Assembly: GCA_934725745.1 (NCBI GenBank)
Contig: CAKVCH010000017.1
Location: 1-8,506, forward strand
Source of the DNA: an uncultured Clostridia bacterium
Lineage (GTDB): Bacteria; Bacillota; Clostridia; Christensenellales; UBA1242
Length of the DNA: 8,506 bases
Direction: 5' to 3'
Part shown: one piece after another, positions 1 to 5,586 of the stretch
Numbering within the stretch: the first letter of the stretch is position 1
Layout: each line of letters starts with the position of its first letter
Program-made: the position numbers and the translations under genes
Notes under the pieces: generated by a model
Told to the model about the DNA's origin: nothing
What the model saw: only the letters and a program-made list of their open reading frames with translations
Database searches by the model: none

Positions 1-219
1 ATAAGCATCAATATCAATGTCGATCGAAGTGTCAAAACTTTCAGCAACTTCCATGCCTTTTGCTTCCTTAACTGCTGTCTTTATTGACACGCTAGGCACT
101 GCCAAAACAACTTGTGACGCGACATCTTCTACTTTTGGCAAAAGTTGCTCAATATAAGTTTTGACTTCTTTGTCGACTTTGTTCATTTTAAAATTGGCAA
201 TTACATATTTTTTTGGCAT
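1..219 (-). CDS. tpiA: Probable triosephosphate isomerase, N-terminal 73 residues (3' end outside window)
   Basis: Triosephosphate isomerase interconverts dihydroxyacetone phosphate and glyceraldehyde 3-phosphate in the cytoplasm. The visible N-terminus carries the family signature ANFKMN at residues 8-13, with the substrate-binding Asn and the catalytic Lys (N-x-K). A predicted helix and a second beta strand (VVLAVP, about residues 37-42) follow, as expected for a TIM barrel. The start is ATG at 219, with a good AAGGAG seven bases upstream. It lies 83 nt after gpmI on the same strand, with no convincing terminator between, so it probably belongs to the pgk-gpmI operon. Oddity: at the place of the usual GAQN motif of loop 3 this protein reads AESF, followed by an alternating Ile-Asp stretch, before an Ala-Tyr that would align with the conserved Ala-Phe/Tyr. 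The call rests on the N-terminal motif and the glycolytic neighbours; a diverged paralogue is the alternative. Confidence 0.75.
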   Translation of the reverse strand, partial: MPKKYVIANFKMNKVDKEVKTYIEQLLPKVEDVASQVVLAVPSVSIKTAVKEAKGMEVAESFDTSIDIDIDAY

Positions 220-302
220 ATCTCAACTCCTTTTTTTTGCCTTTTTACTCCGTTTTTACCCCAAAAACCGACGATTTTTGAGCCAAACAGTAATTATTTT
301 AT
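220..302 (-). other. gpmI-tpiA intergenic region carrying a diverged repeat
   Basis: These 83 bases separate the gpmI stop from the tpiA start. On the minus strand they hold a G/A-rich segment with a small imperfect hairpin (GTTTTT / AAAAAC around GGGGT). No U-tract follows it directly, so it is not a convincing terminator. The same segment resembles one inside the flippase gene at 6509-6547. The tpiA Shine-Dalgarno AAGGAG lies at its end. Confidence 0.6.
242..282 (-). repeat. Intergenic copy of the repeat-like segment
   Basis: This 41-bp segment lies between gpmI and tpiA and shares ordered blocks with 6509-6547 in the flippase gene. It includes an imperfect hairpin, GTTTTT-GGGGT-AAAAAC, that is not kept in the other copy. 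Confidence 0.4.
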
Positions 303-1829
303 TTATTCAAACAAATCTCTTCCCGTCATTTCTTTTGGGACTTTTATTTTCATAAGGTTAAGAAGAGTCGGCGCAACATCAGCCAGCGTGCCGTCTTTTC
401 TAAGTTTCTTATCTTTATCCACTCCAAAGACGAAAAGCGGAACAATGCTCGTTGTATGTGATGTGTTAGGCGACCCGTCAGGGTTAACCATTATATCTGC
501 GTTGCCGTGGTCAGCAGTCACTATTCCTTGCCCACCACGCGCCAAAATCGCATCAACCACGCGTTTCATTTGCGTGTCGACCACTTTGACCGCCGTCCTT
601 GTAGCCATTTTGTCTCCGCTATGCCCGACCATATCGCAATTAGCAAAATTTATTGCAATAAAGTCGTAATTATCCATAACTTCAAGCGCTTTATCCGCTA
701 TTTTTTCTGCCGACATTTGTGGAAAATTGGCATAACTTTGCATTTTTTCGCTATTTATTAAAATCCTATCTTCGCCCGCATAACAATCTTGCTTGCCGTC
801 GTTAAAGAAAAAGGTTAAGTGCGCATATTTTTCTGTCTCCGCAATTTTAACTTGTTTTAGTCCCTTTTTACTTATCACTTCTGACAAAATGTTCTTCATT
901 TTTTCTTGCCTATATGCGACATGAACCTTTTTAAAACTTTCGTCATATTCGGTCATCGTTACAAAATATAGGTTAAGTTTTTTAACAAAGTCAAGGTCGT
1001 TATCTTCTGCCATAACATAAGCAAGTTGTCTTTCCCTATCTGTCCTAAAATTGTAGGAAATGACAGCGTCGCGACTATTTATAAGTCCCAAAGGCTCACC
1101 TTTTTCGTCAGTTAAACAAATAGGTTTTATAAATTCGTCAGTTTCGCCCTTTTCGTAAGCTTTTTCAATTGCTTTGTGATAGTCCGCAAACTTTTCGCCG
1201 TCGCCAGATGTCCAAAGATTATATGCAAGTTCATTTCTATTATAGTTTTTATCCCTATCAAAAGCGTAAAAACGCCCCACAATCGAAACAATTTTCCCGC
1301 ATTTTTTTCTTTTTGTGTACTTTTCAACTTGTTCTAAGTACTTAATAATACTTTTTGGATGAGTGTCTCTTCCGTCGCCCACAAAATGTATAAAGACATT
1401 ATAAAAATCATTATTCTTAAACATATCAATGAGCGCTAAAAGGTGGTTAATATGCGAGTGAATTCCACCATCGCTTGGGATACCTATAAGGTGCAACGCC
1501 TTGTTGTTTTTCTTGCAGTAGTCAATCGCTTTTAAAAGTTCTTTATTTTTAAAAAACTCGCCCGACTTAATGTCTTTATCGATTCTAACTAGCATTTGAT
1601 AACTAACTCGCCCGCTCCCTAAGGTCATATGCCCGACTTCACTTGTCCCCGCTTGTCCTTTTGGAAGCCCCACATACTCTTCACTAGCGCGAATAAAGGT
1701 GTGGGGGAATCTTTTTTCATAATTTCTAAAATTTTCGGTATTTTCTTTTATAATTCCGCTTTTTTCATAATCTTTTGGTTTGCCGTAGCCGTCCAAAATT
1801 ATGAGTGCTGTTAATTTATTTTCTCTCAT
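303..1829 (-). CDS. gpmI: 2,3-bisphosphoglycerate-independent phosphoglycerate mutase
   Basis: This cytoplasmic enzyme interconverts 3-phosphoglycerate and 2-phosphoglycerate through a phosphoserine intermediate, using two divalent metal ions (commonly Mn2+ in Firmicutes). At 508 residues it has the usual family length of about 510. Visible motifs, in order: ILDGYG (residues 11-16, metal-binding Asp13); GTSEVGH (61-67, with catalytic Ser63; most relatives have GNSEVGH); SDGGIHSH (119-126); GDGRDT (151-156); GRFYAFDRD; EKYAHLTFFFN; GEDRILI; NFANCDMVGHSGD; TADHGNAD (438-445); and SHTT (457-460). Together these cover the alkaline-phosphatase-like catalytic domain and the inserted phosphotransferase domain. 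The C-terminal TGRDLFE is typical. The ATG at 1829 follows the pgk stop by only 9 nt, with AAGGG directly after that stop acting as ribosome binding site, so translation is probably coupled to pgk. No disruption is seen. Confidence 0.97.
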   Translation of the reverse strand: MRENKLTALIILDGYGKPKDYEKSGIIKENTENFRNYEKRFPHTFIRASEEYVGLPKGQAGTSEVGHMTLGSGRVSYQMLVRIDKDIKSGEFFKNKELLKAIDYCKKNNKALHLIGIPSDGGIHSHINHLLALIDMFKNNDFYNVFIHFVGDGRDTHPKSIIKYLEQVEKYTKRKKCGKIVSIVGRFYAFDRDKNYNRNELAYNLWTSGDGEKFADYHKAIEKAYEKGETDEFIKPICLTDEKGEPLGLINSRDAVISYNFRTDRERQLAYVMAEDNDLDFVKKLNLYFVTMTEYDESFKKVHVAYRQEKMKNILSEVISKKGLKQVKIAETEKYAHLTFFFNDGKQDCYAGEDRILINSEKMQSYANFPQMSAEKIADKALEVMDNYDFIAINFANCDMVGHSGDKMATRTAVKVVDTQMKRVVDAILARGGQGIVTADHGNADIMVNPDGSPNTSHTTSIVPLFVFGVDKDKKLRKDGTLADVAPTLLNLMKIKVPKEMTGRDLFE

Positions 1830-1838
1830 TTTACCCTT

Positions 1839-3023
1839 TTATTCTTTTACATCTTCAATGACTTCAAGCCCAGGAAGGCTCTTCCCTTCAAGAAGCATTA
1901 AACTTGCCCCACCGCCTGTTGACAAGTGGTTGACACATTTACTATAACCCGCTTTAACGACCGCCGCCGCGCTGTCTCCGCCACCAACAAAACTAAACGC
2001 GTGCGTGCGTGCGACATATTTTGCGATTTTTCTTGTACCTTTTTCGTACATTGGATTTTCAAAAACACCCATAGGTCCATTCCAAACAACTGTCCCCGCT
2101 TTTTTAATGTATTTTTTGAAAAGTTTGATTGTTTTTGGACCAATGTCAAGCCCCATATATTCATCTGGAATTTCGCTTGATAAAAACCTTTTTGGCTTAT
2201 CCTTTGAATCTAAACTGGTATTACAAATATTGTCTATCGGAAGAATAATTTTTGCACGGCTATTCTTCGCCATTTCAAGATACTTTTTACACAAATTTTC
2301 GTCATCAACAATAGATTTTCCAACATGACCGCCATTTGCTTTTACAAAAGTATACGCCATTCCACCACCGACCAAAATTGTGTCCGCTTTGTCTAAAAGG
2401 TTTTCAATCACAGGGATTTTATCCTTAATTTTTGCCCCGCCTAAAACAGCCACAAGTGGACGCGTTGGGTTTACTAGAACATTTGAAATAACCTTTAATT
2501 CCTTATTTATCAAAAAACCAATCGCGTTAGGCAATAGTTTCGCAACGCCATAAGTTGACGCGTGTTTTCTATGCGCCGTGCCAAAAGCGTCATTAACATA
2601 AATATCCGCAAGACTTGCAAGTTCCTTGCAAAAAGACTCGTCGTTTTCTTCTTCACGCTTGTCAAAACGCAAATTTTCAAGCAAAACAATGTCGCCCTTT
2701 TCCATATTTTTTATCTTTTCTTTTGCGTCCTTTCCAACAGTATCTGTCGCAAAAGTTACTTTATTTTTTACAAGTTGAGAAAGTTTGTCCGCAACAGGTT
2801 TTAACGAATATTTTTCGTCCACCGTGCCATTAGGTCTTCCAAGGTGCGAACAAATAATTACTTTTGCACCTTTTTCGCAAAGATAATTTATTGTCGCCAA
2901 ACTTTCCATAATTCGAGTGACATCCGTAATTTCGTGAGTGTCCTTATCCATAGGCACATTGAAATCTAGTCTAAGAAGCACCTTCTTATTTTCGACATCC
3001 AAATCTTTAATAGTTTTTTTCAT
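1839..3023 (-). CDS. pgk: Phosphoglycerate kinase
   Basis: Phosphoglycerate kinase transfers the acyl phosphate of 1,3-bisphosphoglycerate to ADP, the first ATP-yielding step of glycolysis, in the cytoplasm. The 394 residues match the family length. The N-terminal substrate domain shows RLDFNVP (18-24), SHLGRP (59-64), ENLRF (116-120) and the AFGTAHRKHAS segment (146-156). The C-terminal nucleotide domain shows LGGAKIKDKI (194-203), GGGMAYTF (219-226), WNGPMGVFE (314-322), GGGDS (347-351) and STGGGASL (368-375). The start ATG at 3023 has a GGGG purine run about 7 nt upstream. It is the first gene of the pgk-gpmI-tpiA unit and has its own putative promoter with a palindrome. The gap gene that often precedes pgk is absent here; an AT-rich unrecognised gene occupies that place instead. 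Confidence 0.98.
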   Translation of the reverse strand: MKKTIKDLDVENKKVLLRLDFNVPMDKDTHEITDVTRIMESLATINYLCEKGAKVIICSHLGRPNGTVDEKYSLKPVADKLSQLVKNKVTFATDTVGKDAKEKIKNMEKGDIVLLENLRFDKREEENDESFCKELASLADIYVNDAFGTAHRKHASTYGVAKLLPNAIGFLINKELKVISNVLVNPTRPLVAVLGGAKIKDKIPVIENLLDKADTILVGGGMAYTFVKANGGHVGKSIVDDENLCKKYLEMAKNSRAKIILPIDNICNTSLDSKDKPKRFLSSEIPDEYMGLDIGPKTIKLFKKYIKKAGTVVWNGPMGVFENPMYEKGTRKIAKYVARTHAFSFVGGGDSAAAVVKAGYSKCVNHLSTGGGASLMLLEGKSLPGLEVIEDVKE

Positions 3024-3043
3024 TTTTTCCCCAAATCAAATTA

Positions 3044-3060
3044 TTGTAGTCTTCCTACAA
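3044..3060 (-). promoter_or_regulatory. Palindrome at the predicted pgk start site (candidate operator or leader hairpin)
   Basis: A perfect 6-bp inverted repeat, TTGTAG / CTACAA, is separated by 5 nt (17 bp overall). It lies from about -2 to +15 relative to the start site predicted for the pgk promoter, where a repressor could block initiation. It resembles a Rex box only at its TTGT/ACAA ends and has the wrong spacing, so no regulator is assigned. A short 5'-leader hairpin is an alternative reading. Confidence 0.4.
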
Positions 3061-3064
3061 ATAT

Positions 3065-3093
3065 ATTTTATCAATTTGTCAAAATTTTGTACA
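3065..3093 (-). promoter_or_regulatory. Putative promoter of the pgk-gpmI-tpiA operon
   Basis: On the minus strand an extended -10, TGA followed by TAAAAT (-10 at 3065-3070), lies 17 nt downstream of TGTACA (3088-3093), a 4/6 match to TTGACA. Predicted initiation is near 3058, giving a short leader to the pgk ATG at 3023. A perfect TTGACA also occurs at 3077-3082, but no acceptable -10 lies at the right distance from it, so the extended -10 reading is preferred. Confidence 0.5.
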
Positions 3094-3172
3094 TAAAATT
3101 GACGCGGTTTTTAAAAAAAAGTTAATTATTTTTGTTTTTTTACATTTTACCGTGTTTATTTTTATATGTGCG

Positions 3173-3742
3173 CTATAAAATAACCGTTCTGTTTTCTTCT
3201 TCCTTTCCAATAAAAATTGTTGTTGATTTTTCTTTCTTAACCCACAACTTTTCTTCTTCACTATCGTTTAAAACGATTATGTTTCCCTTATTTTTATTAA
3301 AAAAGGTAGTCTCAAAACATATCTTAAATTTTTCATTTTCAAAATCAAAAACTAAATCTTTTTCTATAAAACTCTCTCCAAAAACATACACTTGATTATG
3401 AGTCTTAAAAATTGCATTTTGTTCCTTTTTCCCGTCAACAACAAAATAAAAACAAAAAATATATATATTGCTTTTGGTGCCACGAACTTCTTTTAAAAGA
3501 ATATTTAGTTCTTCATTTTTAGAAATGCACTCTTCACATCTCTCATCTTTTATATTTTTATTTTCTTTTGCACTATATTTTAAATACTTAAAATAAAAAG
3601 GCCTTAAAAATTCCGACAAGTCAATTTGGGGCGTTTTACTACAAAAAGGCGAAATATATATTTTACTTTTGTTCTTTTTTATCTCAATCATTACATCATA
3701 GTATGATTTTTTTTGAAATTGTGAAAATATTTTTAAAAACAA
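3173..3742 (-). CDS. Unrecognised AT-rich hypothetical protein
   Basis: I do not recognise this 189-residue protein. It is hydrophilic and rich in Lys, Glu, Asn, Phe and Ile. It has a CEEC pair (Cys69, Cys72) that could bind a metal or form a disulphide, a short hydrophobic segment (about 93-103, IYIFCFYFVV), and a C-terminal half that looks rich in beta strands (about 115-189). No signal peptide or clear domain is seen. The frame opens at TTG 3742, because an in-frame TAA sits three codons upstream. AAGGAA lies 15 nt before the TTG, which is rather far. The first ATG is codon 18 (3691) and lacks a Shine-Dalgarno. A possible -10, TATACT, lies just upstream, after the dus terminator. Codon use is far more A/T-biased than in pgk or dus, which suggests relaxed selection or a foreign origin. 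It is probably a real gene because the frame stays open for 570 nt, but that is not certain. Confidence 0.55.
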   Translation of the reverse strand: MFLKIFSQFQKKSYYDVMIEIKKNKSKIYISPFCSKTPQIDLSEFLRPFYFKYLKYSAKENKNIKDERCEECISKNEELNILLKEVRGTKSNIYIFCFYFVVDGKKEQNAIFKTHNQVYVFGESFIEKDLVFDFENEKFKICFETTFFNKNKGNIIVLNDSEEEKLWVKKEKSTTIFIGKEEENRTVIL

Positions 3743-3815
3743 TATCTTATTTTAATGTTCCTTTAGTATATTAAGGTTACAGAAACATTCATCTTATATC
3801 TATTAAATCCTTTTT

Positions 3816-3853
3816 TAAAAAAAATAAAAAAGTGTCGTCACGAAAACAACACT
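3816..3853 (-). terminator. Intrinsic terminator overlapping the dus stop codon
   Basis: On the minus strand the stem AGTGTTGT (3853-3846) pairs with ACGACACT (3838-3831), eight pairs including one G-U. The loop is 7 nt, and a run of T broken by one A follows (3830-3816). The last codons of dus form the 5' arm, and most of its stop codon lies in the loop, so the hairpin forms from coding sequence. Confidence 0.85.
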
Positions 3854-4755
3854 TCTTCAATCTCCCTAATATTTTTAGCGACTGCAATCTTTTTTCTCTT
3901 TTCAACGCCCCCATTTTCGCCCAAAGTGTATGAAAGTGCGTGGCGTTTAAAAATGTTTGTTATATCTTTTTCGTCATAATATTCACGCAAGATTTTTAGG
4001 TGTAAACGCGCTATTTGTTCCTTATCCATTTTGACATCTTTTCCAAGAAGTTGACTAAAAATCTCAGGACATCCAACCGCTTTTCGACCAATCATAACGC
4101 CTTTAACGCCCGTTTTCATTGCTTTATCAAAAGTTTTTTTATCGACTATGTCGCCACTTGCGATAACTGGAATATTAACTGCTTGAACAACAGCCTTTAA
4201 GTCGTCAAAATTAACTTGTCCGCTATACGCTTGCTCTTTCGTCCTTGGATGATATGTGATGAAACTTGCCCCAGCACTTTCGCACATTTTAGCAAATTCT
4301 TTAGCCACATCATCGTGCGCGCCATATCCCTTTCTAAACTTGACACTGACGGGCTTTCCCCACGATTTTACGCAAGTCGAGATTATTTCTCTTGCCAACT
4401 CAAAGTTCTTTAAGAGTGCGCTTCCTTCCCCGTTTTTTACAATTTTTGGGGCTGGGCACCCCATATTTATGTCCAAAATATCAAAATCATCTATCACGCC
4501 ACTTTTTATGACCGCTTCAAAAATCTTTGGTTCGTGCCCAAAAAGTTGCACACACTTAGGGCTTTCCCCTTCAAAAGTCCTTAGCATTTCTTTTGTCTTT
4601 TTTGAGTCATAAAAAAGTCCTTTGACGCTAATCATTTCCGTACTTGTTAACCCCGCGCCAAAAAACTTGCAAAGTTTTCTAAAACTCACATCCGTCACAC
4701 CCGCCATAGGTGCTAAAAAAATGTTGCTATCAAAATGAAGATTTCCAATTTCCAT
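3838..4755 (-). CDS. dus: tRNA-dihydrouridine synthase (DusB-type)
   Basis: Dus enzymes are FMN-dependent and reduce specific uridines in the tRNA D-loop to dihydrouridine using NADPH. This protein has 305 residues (most DusB proteins have about 320-330). The TIM-barrel FMN domain begins with LAPMAGVTD (14-22), followed by CVQLFGHEP (68-76) and the family signature DINMGCPAPK (95-104), where Cys100 is the catalytic acid. VKFRKGY (138-144) supplies the flavin-contacting Lys139. THE-type HGRT is changed to YHPRT (168-172), followed by ASGDI (199-203) and MIGRKAVGCPEIF (221-233). A smaller helical tRNA-binding domain follows (about 245-305) and contains FKRHALSYT. The start ATG at 4755 aligns with the usual DusB N-terminus. 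No strong Shine-Dalgarno is present, and the -10 box ends 6 nt before the ATG, suggesting a leaderless message. A terminator overlaps the stop codon, so dus looks monocistronic. Confidence 0.95.
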   Translation of the reverse strand: MEIGNLHFDSNIFLAPMAGVTDVSFRKLCKFFGAGLTSTEMISVKGLFYDSKKTKEMLRTFEGESPKCVQLFGHEPKIFEAVIKSGVIDDFDILDINMGCPAPKIVKNGEGSALLKNFELAREIISTCVKSWGKPVSVKFRKGYGAHDDVAKEFAKMCESAGASFITYHPRTKEQAYSGQVNFDDLKAVVQAVNIPVIASGDIVDKKTFDKAMKTGVKGVMIGRKAVGCPEIFSQLLGKDVKMDKEQIARLHLKILREYYDEKDITNIFKRHALSYTLGENGGVEKRKKIAVAKNIREIEEVLFS

Positions 4756-4761
4756 TCTTCT

Positions 4762-4790
4762 ATTTTAACAAAATTTTTTACCTTTTTCAA
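4762..4790 (-). promoter_or_regulatory. Promoter of dus, abutting the start codon
   Basis: On the minus strand TTGAAA (4790-4785) is followed by exactly 17 nt and TAAAAT (4767-4762), with TG one base upstream of the -10 (extended -10). Six bases separate the -10 from the dus ATG, so the predicted first transcribed base is at or within about a base of the A of ATG (4755). Confidence 0.7.
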
Positions 4791-4870
4791 CACTTTTAGG
4801 CTTCATATGTTTTTATTTTTTTGGGGTTCACTTTCCAAACAAACTAAGAGTCAAAAATTCGTTCAGAAAT

Positions 4871-4890
4871 CAATAATTATCAATAATTTG
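4871..4890. repeat. Short AT-rich tandem repeat
   Basis: Two adjacent 10-bp units (CAATAATTAT and CAATAATTTG) share eight bases. They lie in the 190-nt gap between the deaminase and dus. Apart from the dus promoter, the rest of that gap shows no gene or convincing terminator. The repeat has no evident role and may be simple low-complexity drift. Confidence 0.4.
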
Positions 4891-4946
4891 CTCTAAAATT
4901 TATGTTTTTTAATAAAGACTTACTTTGCTCACAAAACCAAAAATTG

Positions 4947-5410
4947 TTAATAATTAACTTTAGATTTTAAATTTTTATACTCTTCAAAAAGTTTAAGCCC
5001 CTCGTCCCTATCAATATTTATCATACAGTCCTTTAATTTTTCAGTCGACAAATTAAGTTTTTCATAAAAGGAGACATCACGAAAGCCTATTTTCTCATTG
5101 TCATCTATCGTACAAGCATAATAAATTTTCTCAATATTTGCCCACATTAGCGCACACAGACACATTGGACAAGGTTCGCCCGTTGTATAAATCTCGCATT
5201 TAGAAAGGTCAAAATTTTTAATGTTCTTACACGCATTCCTAATAGCGTCAATTTCTCCGTGACAGGTTGGGTCATTACTAGATACAACCTTGTTTGCCCC
5301 TTTCCTACAATTACGCCATCTTTAACAATCACAGCCCCAAACGGTCCGCCGTCCCCGTTAAGAATACCTTTTCTTGCTTCTTCAATTGCAAGTTTAATAT
5401 ATTTATTCAT
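4947..5410 (-). pseudogene. Nucleoside deaminase, guanine deaminase-like, with a one-base frameshift
   Basis: Zinc-dependent cytidine-deaminase-fold enzymes of this type deaminate guanine or related bases and nucleosides in purine salvage. Restoring one base gives 154 residues, close to the 156 of Bacillus GuaD. The first frame (5410 to about 5296) encodes the N-terminus through GGPFGAVIVKDG (21-32). The second frame then encodes NDPTCHGEIDAIR with zinc ligand His51 and proton-shuttling Glu53, TTGEPCPMC with zinc ligands Cys81 and Cys84, and IGFRD and a C-terminal helix ending at 4947. The shift lies near 5293-5300, where CAAACAAG in place of CAAAACAAG would explain it as loss of one A. Read as it stands, the upstream frame stops at 5147. 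The start ATG has AGAGG five bases upstream and a possible extended -10 (TGATAAATT, 5436-5428). Every catalytic residue survives across the two frames, so the break is recent, a sequencing or assembly error, or bypassed by frameshifting. The exact substrate is inferred. Confidence 0.88.
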
Positions 5411-5427
5411 AAAAACCTCTTAAAAAT

Positions 5428-5436
5428 AATTTATCA
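5428..5436 (-). promoter_or_regulatory. Possible extended -10 element of the deaminase gene
   Basis: TGATAAATT on the minus strand fits an extended -10 and would start transcription near 5421, just before the AGAGG ribosome binding site (5420-5416). The hexamer 17 nt upstream (TAGTCT) matches the -35 consensus at only three positions. This is a weak call. Confidence 0.3.
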
Positions 5437-5558
5437 CAAAAAGGCGTAAAAGACTAGAAAAATCAAAAGGTTTTATTTAAAACATCACTATTTTCTTAAA
5501 ATATCTTCTCAAATTAAAACTTAATCATTTTTAAAAGTTTTGATAATATTTTTTTAAA

Positions 5559-5577
5559 AGTTTTTTACGAAAAAACT
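5559..5577 (-). terminator. Weak candidate terminator after the flippase gene
   Basis: A perfect 8-bp stem (AGTTTTTT / AAAAAACT) with a 3-nt loop lies 9 nt after the flippase stop. The stem has only one G-C pair and only a short T run follows, so it may or may not work. A related sequence, AAAACTTTTAAAAA, recurs directly downstream (about 5527-5541). Confidence 0.35.
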
Positions 5578-5586
5578 AATCACAAT

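Noticed and set aside
145..669. Plus-strand open frame of 174 codons
   Set aside because: It is antisense to gpmI and tpiA, which have complete family motifs. Its translation is a low-complexity Phe/Ile/Ser-rich string with no ribosome binding site.
2005..2328. Plus-strand open frame of 107 codons
   Set aside because: It is a shadow of pgk on the opposite strand; the pgk motifs account for this DNA.
3044..3060. Rex (NADH-sensing repressor) box upstream of pgk
   Set aside because: Only the outer TTGT/ACAA match. The inner bases and total length differ from the usual 18-bp Rex box.
3077..3082. Perfect TTGACA as -35 of the pgk promoter
   Set aside because: No -10-like hexamer lies 16-18 nt downstream (TTGTAG or TGTAGG only). 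A better extended -10 with another -35 exists nearby.
3083..3100. Inverted repeat AATTTT-GTACAT-AAAATT as terminator of the orphan gene
   Set aside because: The stem is entirely A/T with no T run after it on the minus strand, and it overlaps the promoter elements of pgk.
4256..4612. Plus-strand open frame of 118 codons
   Set aside because: It is antisense to the catalytic core of dus and has no motif or start signal of its own.
4947..5165. A separate 72-residue gene starting at ATG 5165
   Set aside because: It begins in the middle of the zinc-binding PCPMC motif and lacks a ribosome binding site. It is the 3' part of the frameshifted deaminase.
5470..5483. GTTTTA-TT-TAAAAC inverted repeat between the deaminase and flippase genes
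   Set aside because: It is short and AT-dominated with a 2-nt loop, as expected by chance in such sequence.
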